The translations under genes and the position numbers were made by a program. Positions 52,515 to 61,906 of a stretch of DNA of 64,000 nt are shown here, piece after piece; positions within the stretch are counted from its first letter, which is position 1, and each line of letters opens with the position of its first letter. Below the pieces are notes generated by a model. It did no database searches, was not told where the DNA came from, and worked only from the letters and a program-made list of their open reading frames with translations. The DNA comes from Embleya hyalina (GTDB taxonomy: Bacteria > Actinomycetota > Actinomycetes > Streptomycetales > Streptomycetaceae). Where the stretch lies: assembly GCF_003967355.1 (NCBI RefSeq), contig NZ_BIFH01000025.1, forward strand, positions 124,001-188,000, written 5' to 3'.

Positions 52515-53843
52515 TTACCATTTCCTTTCTTTTCTTCGGATCGCGTCCCAGAACGCCTGAGCCTGGGCCGCCTGGAGGTAGAGGTCGAAAGCCATCTCGA
52601 CCACGATGAGCGCGCCGAGTACCACTTGGAGCGGTCCGCGCTTGCGGACGCTCACGGCGCGCTCGAGGGAAAAGATCAACGTCACGACCATCCATATGGG
52701 TTGGATGCGCACGTGTCCGGTCAGGGCCAGGGACAGGAACAACGAACCCAGGTAGATCGCGATGACCAGCAGACCGATCAGGGACAACAACTGGCGTCCC
52801 CAATAGGTCCGGGTGATGTGGGTCCACCCGTAGTCCGTCAGGTTCTCCAGAGCGCCGCGTTTCCATCGCAGGCGCTGCTTGAACAGGTCCGACCACGTAC
52901 CCATGACCTCGGTCATCAGCGTGCACTTGGGCGGACAGACGATGCGCAGGCCCAGGTGCAGGATCCCGAGGGTGAGTTCGTTGTCCTCGGTGAGCACCCG
53001 GGTGTCGTAGACGTGCGCACCGCCCGGGAGTTCGCCGGCCGCCCGGGCGGCGACCACCTCCTGGAGGGTGAGCGCCCGAAAGAGCGTGGCGGTGCCGGTG
53101 AGTACCAGGGCTTTGCCCTGGAGGCGTTCCACGTCGCGGACGTATCGGGCGTACTCGTTGCGCTGGAGCATGCCGACGAACCCGCCGCCCGGCTTGCCGG
53201 TGAACGTCCCGCCGACCGCGCCGAACTCGCCGGAGGCCAGTCGTTCCAGGCCGTGGCTCAGGAACTCGGGACCGAGCGTGGAGTCGGCGTCCATGACCAG
53301 GATCGCGTCGGCCGGGCCGAGGCTCGGCAGGATGCGGTCGATGACCTGGTTGAGGCCGCCGGCCTTCTTGTGTTCGTTGTCGACGGTCTCGTAGACCTGG
53401 ACACCCATGCTCCGGGCGATCTCGACGGTGCGGTCGGTGCAGTTGTCCGCGATGACGATGATCGTCTCGGGTGGGCGCCGCTGGCCGAACAGGGACGTGA
53501 TCGTCTCGCCGATCTGCGCTTCCTCGTTGTGCGCGGGGACCAGCGCGGTGATCCGCATCGCGTGCACGTCGGCCTTGGGCAGCGAACGGCGGCGCCGGCG
53601 CTTGGTCTTGAGCCGGAAGGGCTCGGCCTTGCGCGCCCGATGCCGCCGGGGCGTGCCGGTCGGTGTGCTCGCGGTGTTCGCCGTGGGCAGAGCCGTCGGA
53701 GCGGGGCGTGGTGCGGCGACAGGGCGCGGTTCGGCGCCTATCGCCGTCAGCTGCTCGGTCGGATGGTCCGAGCCGGCCGGGCGCTCGGCCCGCCCACGAT
53801 GCCGCCCACTGGGCGCGCCATTCACGTATCCGGTGTTCTTCAT
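52515..53843 (-). CDS. Processive family 2 glycosyltransferase
   Basis: A 442-residue GT2 enzyme: disordered basic N-terminus (~1-95), catalytic domain with ALVPAHNEE, DNCTDRT, MDADS, TEDNE and the processive QRLRW motif, then three or four membrane helices. Such enzymes polymerise and extrude GlcNAc or glucose polymers; the adjacent deacetylase favours GlcNAc. ATG 53843 is a likely start but its ribosome site is weak. First gene of a leftward operon. Confidence 0.9.
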   Translation of the reverse strand: MKNTGYVNGAPSGRHRGRAERPAGSDHPTEQLTAIGAEPRPVAAPRPAPTALPTANTASTPTGTPRRHRARKAEPFRLKTKRRRRRSLPKADVHAMRITALVPAHNEEAQIGETITSLFGQRRPPETIIVIADNCTDRTVEIARSMGVQVYETVDNEHKKAGGLNQVIDRILPSLGPADAILVMDADSTLGPEFLSHGLERLASGEFGAVGGTFTGKPGGGFVGMLQRNEYARYVRDVERLQGKALVLTGTATLFRALTLQEVVAARAAGELPGGAHVYDTRVLTEDNELTLGILHLGLRIVCPPKCTLMTEVMGTWSDLFKQRLRWKRGALENLTDYGWTHITRTYWGRQLLSLIGLLVIAIYLGSLFLSLALTGHVRIQPIWMVVTLIFSLERAVSVRKRGPLQVVLGALIVVEMAFDLYLQAAQAQAFWDAIRRKERKW

Positions 53844-54426
53844 CCCGCCATCGCATGTCGACCGCGCCAATGGCGAACGGAACGACAGCGCCCCGCCCGT
53901 GCGCACCCCTGAGCCGTGTCGGCATCCGGGCAGCACGAACACGACGAGGAGTGAGCTCGTCGAAGAGCGAAATCGTCCATTCCCCCCTGGGCCCCCACCC
54001 AAGGGGGCCAATCATGGGGTATTAGAACGATCTTTGTACATCACAAAGTCGTAATTGTGAGCACAGGCACATACTTACGCGGAATCCATCTGGTCGGTCG
54101 GTGGCGGATTATGGGCCGATTTGTACGTCTTGATGACGACGTAGCCGGCACATTGGGACACGGGGGGCGGGGATTGGGTGGGCGCCGGACGGGTGGTTGC
54201 CGGTTCGGGTGGGGTGTCGGCGGCCGACTCGGGGGGATGGGCGGCCCCGGTTCGGACACCTCCTCCTGAGGGAAGTTCACGATCCTCGGGGCGGTGATCA
54301 CCCCGGCGGTACGGACGCCGTGGCACCCGTACCCACGGCCCGGCGGCGCGCGACCCCGGTCCGGCCCCCGCGGAGGCGGCCGGACCGGGGTCGCGACGTG
54401 ACCACCGACGGGTCACCGGGTGCCGG
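53844..54426. other. Intergenic region upstream of the polysaccharide operon
   Basis: About 580 bases. The AT-rich part (54010-54130) holds an inverted repeat and probably the operon promoter. Short proline-rich frames at 54041-54416 on the minus strand are doubtful and not called. Confidence 0.4.
54032..54048. promoter_or_regulatory. Inverted repeat CTTTGT-N5-ACAAAG
   Basis: Perfect 6-bp arms with a 5-base spacer lie in the AT-rich region upstream of the glycosyltransferase operon, near a possible minus-strand TAATAC -10 at 54025-54020. It is a candidate operator. Confidence 0.45.
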
Positions 54427-55383
54427 TCATTGCGGCCCGCCGGCCGTGGTGAAGTACCAACTCTTGGTGGGCATCGGGGTGCCGTCGATGGAATCCGCGC
54501 TCAGTCGGACCTGGTATACGTAGCCGGCCGCCAGATCCGCAGTCGGATTGAACCTGACGGTACGGGAGGCGCCGTCGTAGGACGTGGCGCCGGAGATGTC
54601 GCCGGCCTCGCCTTTGAACAGGTGCCATCGGATCGTGGAGTACCGCACCTCACGGTCGAAGGCCGCCGAGAGGTTGGTGTCGACCGGGACCGAGACCTCC
54701 CCCGGCTTCGGGGACTGCTCGAAGATCTCCGGCGCGGGGCCGGAGTCGTTGGTGGTGTTGAACACCGGAGTGACCCAGTAATTGGTGTCGTTCCAGGTGG
54801 AGTTCGGGAACCCGGTGCCATAGGCGTAGACCCCGTTTCCGCCGATGTCGGCACTCGCGGGCGCGGTGAGCGGGCCACGGGAGTGGGCGGTGGTCAGGCC
54901 GCCCTGGTCGGCGCTGTACCCACCGTTGGACGCCTGGTACGACACCACGTAGGTGGTGTTGGCGGCAAGCGCGGGAAGCGCGGTGAAGTTCGCCTGTTGC
55001 CAACCGGTTTCCGACTCGTCGGTGAACTGGACACTGGCAAGTCGTTGACCGGTCTCCGACCACAGGGTACCGGTGTGCCTACCGGTATTGGGGTAGACCT
55101 TCCAGAAGCGGATCCCGACGAGGAAACCGGGCCGGTCCACCCGGAACTTGACCCCCACTTCGGTGGCGACGGTGTCCTGGTCCGCTCCGGAGACGGGCTC
55201 GTCGCTCGATGTCCACAGGGCGCACGGGCAGGAAACCGGCGGCAACGGGTCGGCTTCGACGCCGACGCCCTGGGGATCCACGGCCGCCCGGGACGTGCCC
55301 GGTGCGGCCGCGAGTAACGCGAACAGGAGCGCGAGGACGATCGGAATGGTCGCTGTGCGCAGCCTTGGCCAAGGTATGTTCAT
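54427..55383 (-). CDS. Secreted DUF4082 / Ig-like domain protein
   Basis: The 318-residue protein has a signal peptide (~8-33), a DUF4082 domain (~60-205, with VGVKFRVDRPGFLVGIRFWK) and a C-terminal bacterial Ig-like domain (~215-315). DUF4082 is found in cell-surface carbohydrate-related proteins of actinomycetes. ATG 55383 has GGGGGAG upstream. It is probably an extracellular binding protein; the ligand is unknown. Confidence 0.88.
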   Translation of the reverse strand: MNIPWPRLRTATIPIVLALLFALLAAAPGTSRAAVDPQGVGVEADPLPPVSCPCALWTSSDEPVSGADQDTVATEVGVKFRVDRPGFLVGIRFWKVYPNTGRHTGTLWSETGQRLASVQFTDESETGWQQANFTALPALAANTTYVVSYQASNGGYSADQGGLTTAHSRGPLTAPASADIGGNGVYAYGTGFPNSTWNDTNYWVTPVFNTTNDSGPAPEIFEQSPKPGEVSVPVDTNLSAAFDREVRYSTIRWHLFKGEAGDISGATSYDGASRTVRFNPTADLAAGYVYQVRLSADSIDGTPMPTKSWYFTTAGGPQ

Positions 55384-55405
55384 GGGTTTCTCCCCCACTC
55401 GAACA

Positions 55406-55795
55406 TCACTTCCCGGGACGGTCGCCCCGGGGTCGAGCCACGGGAGAGTCTGACGCACGTTCCAAGGGTGCGTCCACCGGATCGCGCGTACACCCGGCCG
55501 GCCTTCTCGGCCCGATCCGGAAGGCGCTTGGCTCCGGAACGCGCTTTGTGGGAAAGGGAGTTCGCCATGCTATCGGCATGGCAGCCGACGCTGCCGCCGC
55601 ATCGCGCGCGGCACATTCCCCTCGGTCGATCCGGATGACGTGCTTGCCGCGGACACCGCCGGCTTCCAAGGCCCGGTGGGTGCGGCGTCGGGGTTGCCGC
55701 CGACGAGGAGGCGCTCACCGGGTTGGAGGCCGGCCTTCCCGCGCAGCGCGGTCACGACCGTGGCCCCGCCGGCGAACGGCGAAATCGCCCGCACC
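55406..55795 (-). pseudogene. Remnant of an MDR (quinone oxidoreductase-like) gene
   Basis: One minus-strand frame reads VTALRGKAGLQPGERLLVGG, the segment before the cofactor motif of medium-chain dehydrogenases; another frame nearby reads LEAGGVRGKHVIRID, matching their C-terminal end. The ~150 residues normally between them are missing. The rest of 55384-56099 shows no gene. Confidence 0.5.
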
Positions 55796-56099
55796 GGAAC
55801 GACGTCTTCCTCCGTACCACTGGAAGCATCACGTCGCGCCGCAACTCACCTGCGCGGAGGGTACGTTCGTCATCGACCTGCTGCCGGACCCAATAAGGCC
55901 TCTGGACGTCGGGTCGTGGATGGGTGCCGCCAAGGGCGCCGGGCACCCACGCTCACGGACACCTCCGAGGCGACGGCCCCCGGGAACTCCTGGGCGCCCC
56001 CGGCTCCCCCGGGGCCGCCTTCGTCCCGGGGACCCCGACCCCGATCGGCGAGGCCCTCCGCGCGCGGATCGACACCTGCAAGCGCCAGACCCGGAGGGA

Positions 56100-56453
56100 T
56101 CAGGCGGGCTGCCATAGTTCGACGCGGTTGCCCTCGGGGTCGGTGACCCAGCCGAATCGACCGACCCCGGTCATTTCCTGGATCTCCTCGGCCACGTCCG
56201 CGCCCCTGGCGCGCAGCTGCGCGAGCATCGCGTCGAGGTCGCGGACCCGGAAGTTGAGCATGGTCCGCTGGGCGCGCGAGCCGAAATAGTCGGTCTCGGT
56301 CTCGAACGTCGCGAACACGGTCGGCCCGGCCTCCTGCCGCCAAACGCCGTTGTCGTCGGCGTCCAGGCCCAGACAGTCGCGGTACCACGCGCTCAGCGTC
56401 GTCGGGTCGGCGGCCCGCATGAAGTATCCGCCGATTCCGAGCACACGTTCCAT
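56100..56453 (-). CDS. VOC/glyoxalase-family protein
   Basis: A 117-residue single-domain vicinal-oxygen-chelate protein (LSAWYRDCLGLDADD, MLNFRVRDLDAML, WVTDPEGNRVELWQ). Members bind metals or antibiotics or act as small lyases. AGGATGG precedes ATG 56453. It lies next to a TetR gene in the same direction. Function unassigned. Confidence 0.9.
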   Translation of the reverse strand: MERVLGIGGYFMRAADPTTLSAWYRDCLGLDADDNGVWRQEAGPTVFATFETETDYFGSRAQRTMLNFRVRDLDAMLAQLRARGADVAEEIQEMTGVGRFGWVTDPEGNRVELWQPA

Positions 56454-56518
56454 GGGGCCATCCTGTCAGGACGACGACCCCGCGAGCCGGCAACACACCG
56501 AACTCCACCGGGCCGTCG

Positions 56519-57370
56519 TCACCCCTCGCGCCGGGCCAGCGACGCCGCAATGCCGTCCAGGACGCCGGCCAGGCCCCATCGGAACAGGGCGTCCAGGTCC
56601 CAGGGTTCGCCCGCGGCGCGCATCGCGCGGGTCAGCCGCGGATACGCGCCGGTCGCGTACAGGGCGTCCCAGGAGGGGTCGGCCACGGTGCGCCGCCGGG
56701 CCGAGGCCGGGCCCGACCGGCGCTCGTTCTCGATCTCGTCGACAAGCGTCACTGCCACGCCCTGCGTGTACGCGGTGACCATGAAGACGTAGCGAAACGC
56801 CTCGCCGGGTTCGAGGTCGAGTCCGTCGAGGGACGTGAACGTGTACTCGTTGTCCGCCGCGATCCCGGGGCTGGGGCGCAGCCGGGTGCTCATCATCACG
56901 TTCGGCAGGATCCACGGATGCCGGCGGTACAGCTCCCAGTCGCGGTGCGCGGCCCGTTCCAGCCCCTCGCGCCAATCGCGCGGGGGCGGCTGCGCCGGCG
57001 GCGCCTCGGTCAACGCGGCCTCCACCATCAGGGCCACCAACTCGTGCCTGGACGTCACGTGGCGGTACAGGGACATGGTGCCCGCGTCGAGGCGGGAGGC
57101 CACGGCGCGCATCGAGAGCGCGTCCAGCCCCTCGGCGTCGGCGATCGCGATGCCGGCGCGCACGATGCGCTCGACGGTCAGGTGGGGCGGGTCGGTCTCG
57201 CCGGCCGTGGCGGGATCGACGTCGGCGCCGGGAGCCGTCGGGTCGATCGTGGGCTCCCCCGCCGTCCGGGCCCGATACGCCTTCGCCTGGCAGGCCCGGG
57301 AGCAGTAGCGCCTGGGCCTGCCGCGCACGGCCGACTCCAGCGCATTGCCGCAGCGAGCGCAGGTCGCCAT
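56519..57370 (-). CDS. TetR-family regulator with N-terminal zinc ribbon
   Basis: The 283-residue protein starts with a four-cysteine zinc-binding segment (CARCGNALE ... RRYCSRACQ), then a TetR helix-turn-helix (MRAVASRLDAGTMSLYRHV at ~95-115) and a TetR_C-type ligand domain. AAAGGAGAT is a strong ribosome site before ATG 57370. It is divergent from the DHA2 exporter gene and probably represses it through the palindromes at 57505-57532. Confidence 0.9.
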   Translation of the reverse strand: MATCARCGNALESAVRGRPRRYCSRACQAKAYRARTAGEPTIDPTAPGADVDPATAGETDPPHLTVERIVRAGIAIADAEGLDALSMRAVASRLDAGTMSLYRHVTSRHELVALMVEAALTEAPPAQPPPRDWREGLERAAHRDWELYRRHPWILPNVMMSTRLRPSPGIAADNEYTFTSLDGLDLEPGEAFRYVFMVTAYTQGVAVTLVDEIENERRSGPASARRRTVADPSWDALYATGAYPRLTRAMRAAGEPWDLDALFRWGLAGVLDGIAASLARREG

Positions 57371-57504
57371 CGCACGGATCTCCTTTTCGTCACACGGGCA
57401 ACTTCGTGACGAAATTCTAGTCGAGAAATGCTGCGTGCGGAAATCTGCCATGCAAATACCGCCCCGAATAACGATTGGAAGCCTTCCAGGGTCATGGGTA
57501 TCGT

Positions 57505-57532
57505 GTACGCATTCGACGCGTACGACGTACGC
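57505..57532. promoter_or_regulatory. Palindromic operator cluster of the TetR/MFS pair
   Basis: GCGTACGACGTACGC (57518-57532) is a perfect palindrome, and a further GTACGC half-site lies at 57505-57510. The cluster is just upstream of the exporter's -10 box and between the divergent genes. Confidence 0.65.
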
Positions 57533-57539
57533 ATCAGGC

Positions 57540-57545
57540 TATAAT
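57540..57545 (+). promoter_or_regulatory. Consensus -10 of the exporter gene (leaderless)
   Basis: TATAAT, a perfect -10, lies five bases before the ATG at 57551. The -35 region is covered by the palindromes and has no consensus match, consistent with tight repression. Confidence 0.6.
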
Positions 57546-57550
57546 CGACC

Positions 57551-59131
57551 ATGGAAACGGCTCCGGGAACGGTGGACATGACGGAAACACGCAACAGGGC
57601 CGGGACGAAGGAGTGGGTCGGGCTCGCGGTCCTGGTGCTCGCCTGTGTGCTGGTCTCGATGGACATGTCCGTCCTGTTCATCGCGCTCCCGTTCCTGACC
57701 ACCGATCTCGATCCGAGCGGTTCGGAACTGCTCTGGATCATGGACGCCTACGGGTTCCTCCTGGCCGGACTGCTCATCACGATGGGCACGCTCGGCGACC
57801 GGATCGGCCGGCGCCGGTTGTTGCTCGCGGGTGCGCTCGGCTTCGGCGTCGCGTCGGTCCTGGCGGCCCTGGCCACCGGTCCGATCATGCTGATCGTGGC
57901 CCGCGCGCTGCTCGGCGTCGCGGGGGCCACCCTCGCGCCGTCCACGCTCTCCCTGATCCGGAACATGTTCCACGACGAACGCGAGCGGGCCACCGCGGTG
58001 GGCGTGTGGACTGCCGGTTTCGCGGGCGGCGCCGCGCTCGGCCCGATCATCGGCGGCGTACTGCTCGAACACTTCTGGTGGGGCTCGGTCTTCCTGATCA
58101 ACGTGCCCGTGATGGTCCTGCTGCTCGTGCTCGGACCCCTGCTGCTCCCCGAGTCCCGCGACCCCGTACCCGGCCGCTTCGACGTCCCGGGCGCGGTCCT
58201 GTCGCTGGTCGCCGTGGTCGCCGTCGTGTACGGGATCAAGCGGAGCGCGGAGCACGGTCTCGGCCCGGAGCCGGTCGGCTGGATCGCCGCCGGGCTCGTG
58301 GTCGGCGGTGGATTCCTGTACCGGCAACGGGTGATCGCGGACCCGATGATCGACCTGTCGTTGTTCCGCTCGCGCCGGTTCGGCGTGTCCTTGGCGGCCG
58401 ACGGGCTCGGCTCGTTCGTCCTGGTCGGCTTCAGCCTGTTCACCTCGCAGTACCTGCAACTCGTGCACGGGATGGGGCCGTTGGAGTCGGCGGTGTGGTC
58501 CTTGCCGACGTTCCTGGTGATGCCCGCGGGCATCGCGGCGGCCACAGCGCTCGCCCCCCGCATCGGCAAGCCGAACGTGATCGTCATCGGGTTGGCGGTG
58601 TCCGCGCTCGGCTTCGTCGCGCTCGCGCCGATCGGTACCGACTCCGGGAGCGGCCGGCTCGTCGCCGCGTTGAGCGTCGTCGCCCTCGGTATCGGCGCGA
58701 CGGTCGCGGTGGTCACCGACGTCGTGTTGTCCTGCGCGCCGCCCGAACGGGCCGGATCGGCCTCGGCGATGGCCGAGACCGCCGCCGAGTTCGGTGGTGC
58801 CCTCGGCATCGCGATCCTCGGCAGCATCGGCACCACGATCTACCGAACGACGCTGACCGACAAGGCACCTGACGGCCTGTCGCCCGGCGACCTCGACACC
58901 GCCCGGGACACCCTGGGCGCCGCCGTCGACACCGCCGCGAACCTGCCGAAGGGCACCGGCGACGCGTTGCGGCGGGCCGCGTTCGACGCCTTCACCCGGG
59001 AGATGCGGATCACCGCCGCGGTCTGCGCGGTGCTGCTGACCGGCGCGGCGCTCCTCGTCGGGATCCTGCTGCGCGACGGCGCCGCCGAGGACACCCCGCA
59101 ACCGAAGGAGCCGGTGACCGAGGCCCGGTAA
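57551..59131 (+). CDS. DHA2-family MFS drug exporter
   Basis: The 526-residue protein has 14 membrane helices and the motifs of drug:H+ antiporter family 2, including GTLGDRIGRRR after helix 2. It exports antiseptics or antibiotics. Transcription is probably leaderless from TATAAT and controlled by the divergent zinc-ribbon TetR. Confidence 0.93.
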   Translation: METAPGTVDMTETRNRAGTKEWVGLAVLVLACVLVSMDMSVLFIALPFLTTDLDPSGSELLWIMDAYGFLLAGLLITMGTLGDRIGRRRLLLAGALGFGVASVLAALATGPIMLIVARALLGVAGATLAPSTLSLIRNMFHDERERATAVGVWTAGFAGGAALGPIIGGVLLEHFWWGSVFLINVPVMVLLLVLGPLLLPESRDPVPGRFDVPGAVLSLVAVVAVVYGIKRSAEHGLGPEPVGWIAAGLVVGGGFLYRQRVIADPMIDLSLFRSRRFGVSLAADGLGSFVLVGFSLFTSQYLQLVHGMGPLESAVWSLPTFLVMPAGIAAATALAPRIGKPNVIVIGLAVSALGFVALAPIGTDSGSGRLVAALSVVALGIGATVAVVTDVVLSCAPPERAGSASAMAETAAEFGGALGIAILGSIGTTIYRTTLTDKAPDGLSPGDLDTARDTLGAAVDTAANLPKGTGDALRRAAFDAFTREMRITAAVCAVLLTGAALLVGILLRDGAAEDTPQPKEPVTEAR

Positions 59132-59454
59132 CCGCCGGCGTCGACCACGGCCTGCCCCGGGCCGCTCACGCCACGGTGAACGAGGTTCCGGACGCCGCAC
59201 CGATCGCCCCGGAACCCGCCCACCGCGGCGCCGCCACCATCGTCCGGCACTCCAACCTCCTCGGCGACGTGCGCCGCCCCCGCGACGAACGACACCGCGC
59301 CCCAACCCCGCACCAAACGCCGCCGGTTCGGCCGCCCCTGACGGGACACGCGACCCGCCGGATCCCTCGGCAATCGGCCGGACAGCACCACACGGCACCA
59401 TCGACATGTGCCGAAGCACGCCGGTTGTCACCAACGACCCGCCCCGAGCTGCGA
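59132..59454. other. Intergenic region, nothing recognised
   Basis: About 320 bases after the exporter stop. Open frames have poor composition and no family match. Confidence 0.35.
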
Positions 59455-59691
59455 CTTCCCTGCCGGCGAACGATTCCTGACCGCGAGCCCCACGAGCCCA
59501 CCCGACGCGGCGGCCGACACCCCGGGCCCCGCCTGGATCGCCCGCATCCTGCTCGCCGCCGTCGACGGCCTGCACTCCGGTGACTCCCGAAACCCGACAT
59601 CGACACGACCGCCGACCTGCGGACCCTCTACACGGTCCTGCCGGCCACCCTCCCGCCGGCCGACCACCCGGGCGTCCCCGAGGCGGGGTAG
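59455..59691 (+). pseudogene. C-terminal remnant of a TetR-type regulator
   Basis: One frame reads DFPAGERFLTAS ... WIARILLAAVDGLH, like the ligand domain of TetR proteins (ILLAAVDGL); after a frameshift near 59585 it continues DIDTTADLRTLYTVLPATL to a stop at 59691. The DNA-binding half is absent. The remaining 180 bases to the next start hold no gene. Confidence 0.45.
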
Positions 59692-59870
59692 GTGCACCAC
59701 CCGAGTGTGTGCACGGCTCACGATCCGTGTGGCGGTACGGATACGGGTCGGCCATCCGGCGGGTTCGATGTTTCCCTGCCGGTTGCCCTGCGCGTGGGCA
59801 AATCAGGCTTCTCTCAAGGGAGTTCGATCCGGTCCGGTCTGTGATTCCCGAGAAGAGGGGCACATCCACC

Positions 59871-60827
59871 ATGCTCGGTTCGTATCGCCGACGCACCGTC
59901 GGCGCGCTGTCCGCCGCGCTCGGCGCCGCCATGACACTCGTGATCGGCACGACGACCTCGGCCCGGGCGGCCACCTTCGTCAACGGCGGCACCGACAGTC
60001 TGTACAACGTCACCCGTGCCCTCGCCGACGACTACGCGTTCAACGTCGACCCGAACGGCGACGACTGGCTCACCGCACCCGCGGCCCCGGGGGCCTTCAC
60101 CTTCGCCAACGCCGCGTGCAACGCCTACTACGCCACCCACCCGCTGCCGACGAACGCGGACGTGCTGCCCCTGGAGCGTGCGCAGGTGGTGCCGAACTGC
60201 TTCGCCTTCGCCCGTACCGACGTCACCCCGACCACCCCCACCGATCTCACCTACATCAGGGTCGCCGGCGACGCGGTCACCTGGGCCACGAAGAAGCCCG
60301 GTGCCCCGACGAACCTGAGCAAGGCCGTGCTCAAGAACATCTACAACTGCACCTATACGGACTGGAGTCAGCTCCCGGGCAGCACCGCGTCCGGCGCGAT
60401 CCAGAAGCACCTCCCGCGAGCGGAGGGCGGCCTGCGTCGGAACTTCATCAAGTACGTACTCGACGACTTCGACCCGACCGCGCCCGCCAACTACCCCTGC
60501 TCCATCACCGTCGTCGGCACGGCTCAGCCGGACCGCGGCGACGACCCGGCGATCGGCTCGGCGAACGCCATCATCGCCTACGACGCCTCCGCGTACCGGG
60601 CGCAGACCACCCCGGCCACCGGCGTGGTCAACCACACCAACGGATTCAAGCTCGGCAGCATCGACGGCAAGGCGCCCAACACCGCCGCGTTCACCGGCAA
60701 CATCTCCACCTACTACGTGATCGACGCGCGCGATACCGAGATCGACACCAACACGATCGCGTTCATCAATTGGGCCAAGGCCCCCGCCCAGCGCCCCATT
60801 TGGCAGCTCTTCGGCTTCGTCCCGTAA
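59871..60827 (+). CDS. Secreted PstS-like substrate-binding protein
   Basis: A 318-residue protein with a signal peptide ending at ARA (~33) and a type 2 periplasmic-binding fold like phosphate-binding PstS proteins (LSKAVLKNIYNCTYTDWSQL, TNGFKLGSIDGKAP). No lipobox Cys is seen, so it is secreted rather than lipid-anchored, and no ABC transporter genes are nearby. AGAGGGG precedes ATG 59871. Confidence 0.85.
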   Translation: MLGSYRRRTVGALSAALGAAMTLVIGTTTSARAATFVNGGTDSLYNVTRALADDYAFNVDPNGDDWLTAPAAPGAFTFANAACNAYYATHPLPTNADVLPLERAQVVPNCFAFARTDVTPTTPTDLTYIRVAGDAVTWATKKPGAPTNLSKAVLKNIYNCTYTDWSQLPGSTASGAIQKHLPRAEGGLRRNFIKYVLDDFDPTAPANYPCSITVVGTAQPDRGDDPAIGSANAIIAYDASAYRAQTTPATGVVNHTNGFKLGSIDGKAPNTAAFTGNISTYYVIDARDTEIDTNTIAFINWAKAPAQRPIWQLFGFVP

Positions 60828-60880
60828 TCGAAGCGGGTCCGCTTCGTACCTGTGCTTCCGGACGCTTGACGCTCCCGTCG

Positions 60881-60907
60881 CCGTCCGCTCGCCGCGTCGG
60901 CGGACGG
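60881..60907 (+). terminator. Possible hairpin terminator
   Basis: Eight-base arms (60881-60888 and 60900-60907) enclose an 11-base loop, 53 bases after the PstS-like stop. Modest strength. Confidence 0.4.
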
Positions 60908-61906
60908 ACGGCGGCATCGGGTCCCGGGCCCGATGATCGTTCCGCCGGCGCGACGGGGTCGTGGTCGGGGAAATCCCGAAGCATGACCGCACCCGCCGCC
61001 CCGGAATCGCTGCACGGGCGGTCACCGCCCGTCCGGTACGACCCGCCCATCCACCGCCGCCGCCCGGCCGGCCGCCACGGGACCGAGGAGCCGAGTCGGC
61101 GGCGGCCAGGCCTTCGGCCGGGGCGCGGCAGCGGCCGGCGAGTTCCGGAGGGTCGAGCACCACGAAGTCGTGGCCCGGCAGCGCTACGTGCGTGATCACG
61201 AAATCGAGGCTACCGGCGCCGCTGCGGACCTCGCGGCGATCCGGTCCTCGCAGCGACAACCACGAACGGCACGAGCAACGCCCGGACCGGGTTCCGACCG
61301 GAACGGCACCGTCGACTCGACGAGTTCCCGCACCCGGGGCGAATCCCACGGCGGCGCAGCGGCGGGCGAAATCGATCGAGCAGCCGTCCGCGGCGGCTGT
61401 CGTGCGCGGAGCCGCCCAACCCCTATGGGGCCTACAACATTTCCTCACAACTTCTTGGGGCGTCGGGGTGGAGCCCGATCGAAGGGTGGTTGAGGTGGGG
61501 CCGTCCGAACGATCGTCGACGCGTGTTGGCGTTCCGGCGCGGCAACGCCTGGTACCTGCGGGCCTGCGTGATCCTGCGCCGGATCGCCGGCCGACCCATC
61601 CGCGTGCCAACGAGACGCCGGGCCCACTGCCGGACCGGATCCGTATCTCGGCAACGAGCGACCCGACCTCCCCCTCCCGGTCTGTGCCACCGCCCCTGGT
61701 GCCGTCTTCGGTGGGCGCGCGTGCCGGCGGTATTGGAAACGACCGCACGGCGTGCGACTGGTACATTGCCGGCCACGGGGAACAGCGCGACGCTCCAACT
61801 ACGGCTGTTCAAGGGCTTGTTGAACGTCGGTGCGGTAGTCGGCGCCTTGCGGTCGACGCGACGCACGTCCGCCTCCGTGGCCGCTCACGACGGAGGAGGG
61901 ACGCCG
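60908..61906. other. Long region without a confident gene
   Basis: About 1 kb. A minus-strand stretch near 61130-61200 (HVALPGHDFVVLDPPELAG) hints at the end of a decayed alpha/beta hydrolase, but no other part is recognisable. GGAGGAGGG at 61892-61900 is the ribosome site of the next gene. Confidence 0.4.

Noticed and set aside
54041-54416. Proline-rich minus-strand frames, one ending CAGYVVIKTYKSAHNPP
   Set aside because: No supported start, two competing frames and no family match; could be a small secreted protein but not enough evidence.
61130-61210. Possible alpha/beta hydrolase tail (ALPGHDFVVLDPPEL) on the minus strand
   Set aside because: Only one short motif, surrounded by non-coding sequence.
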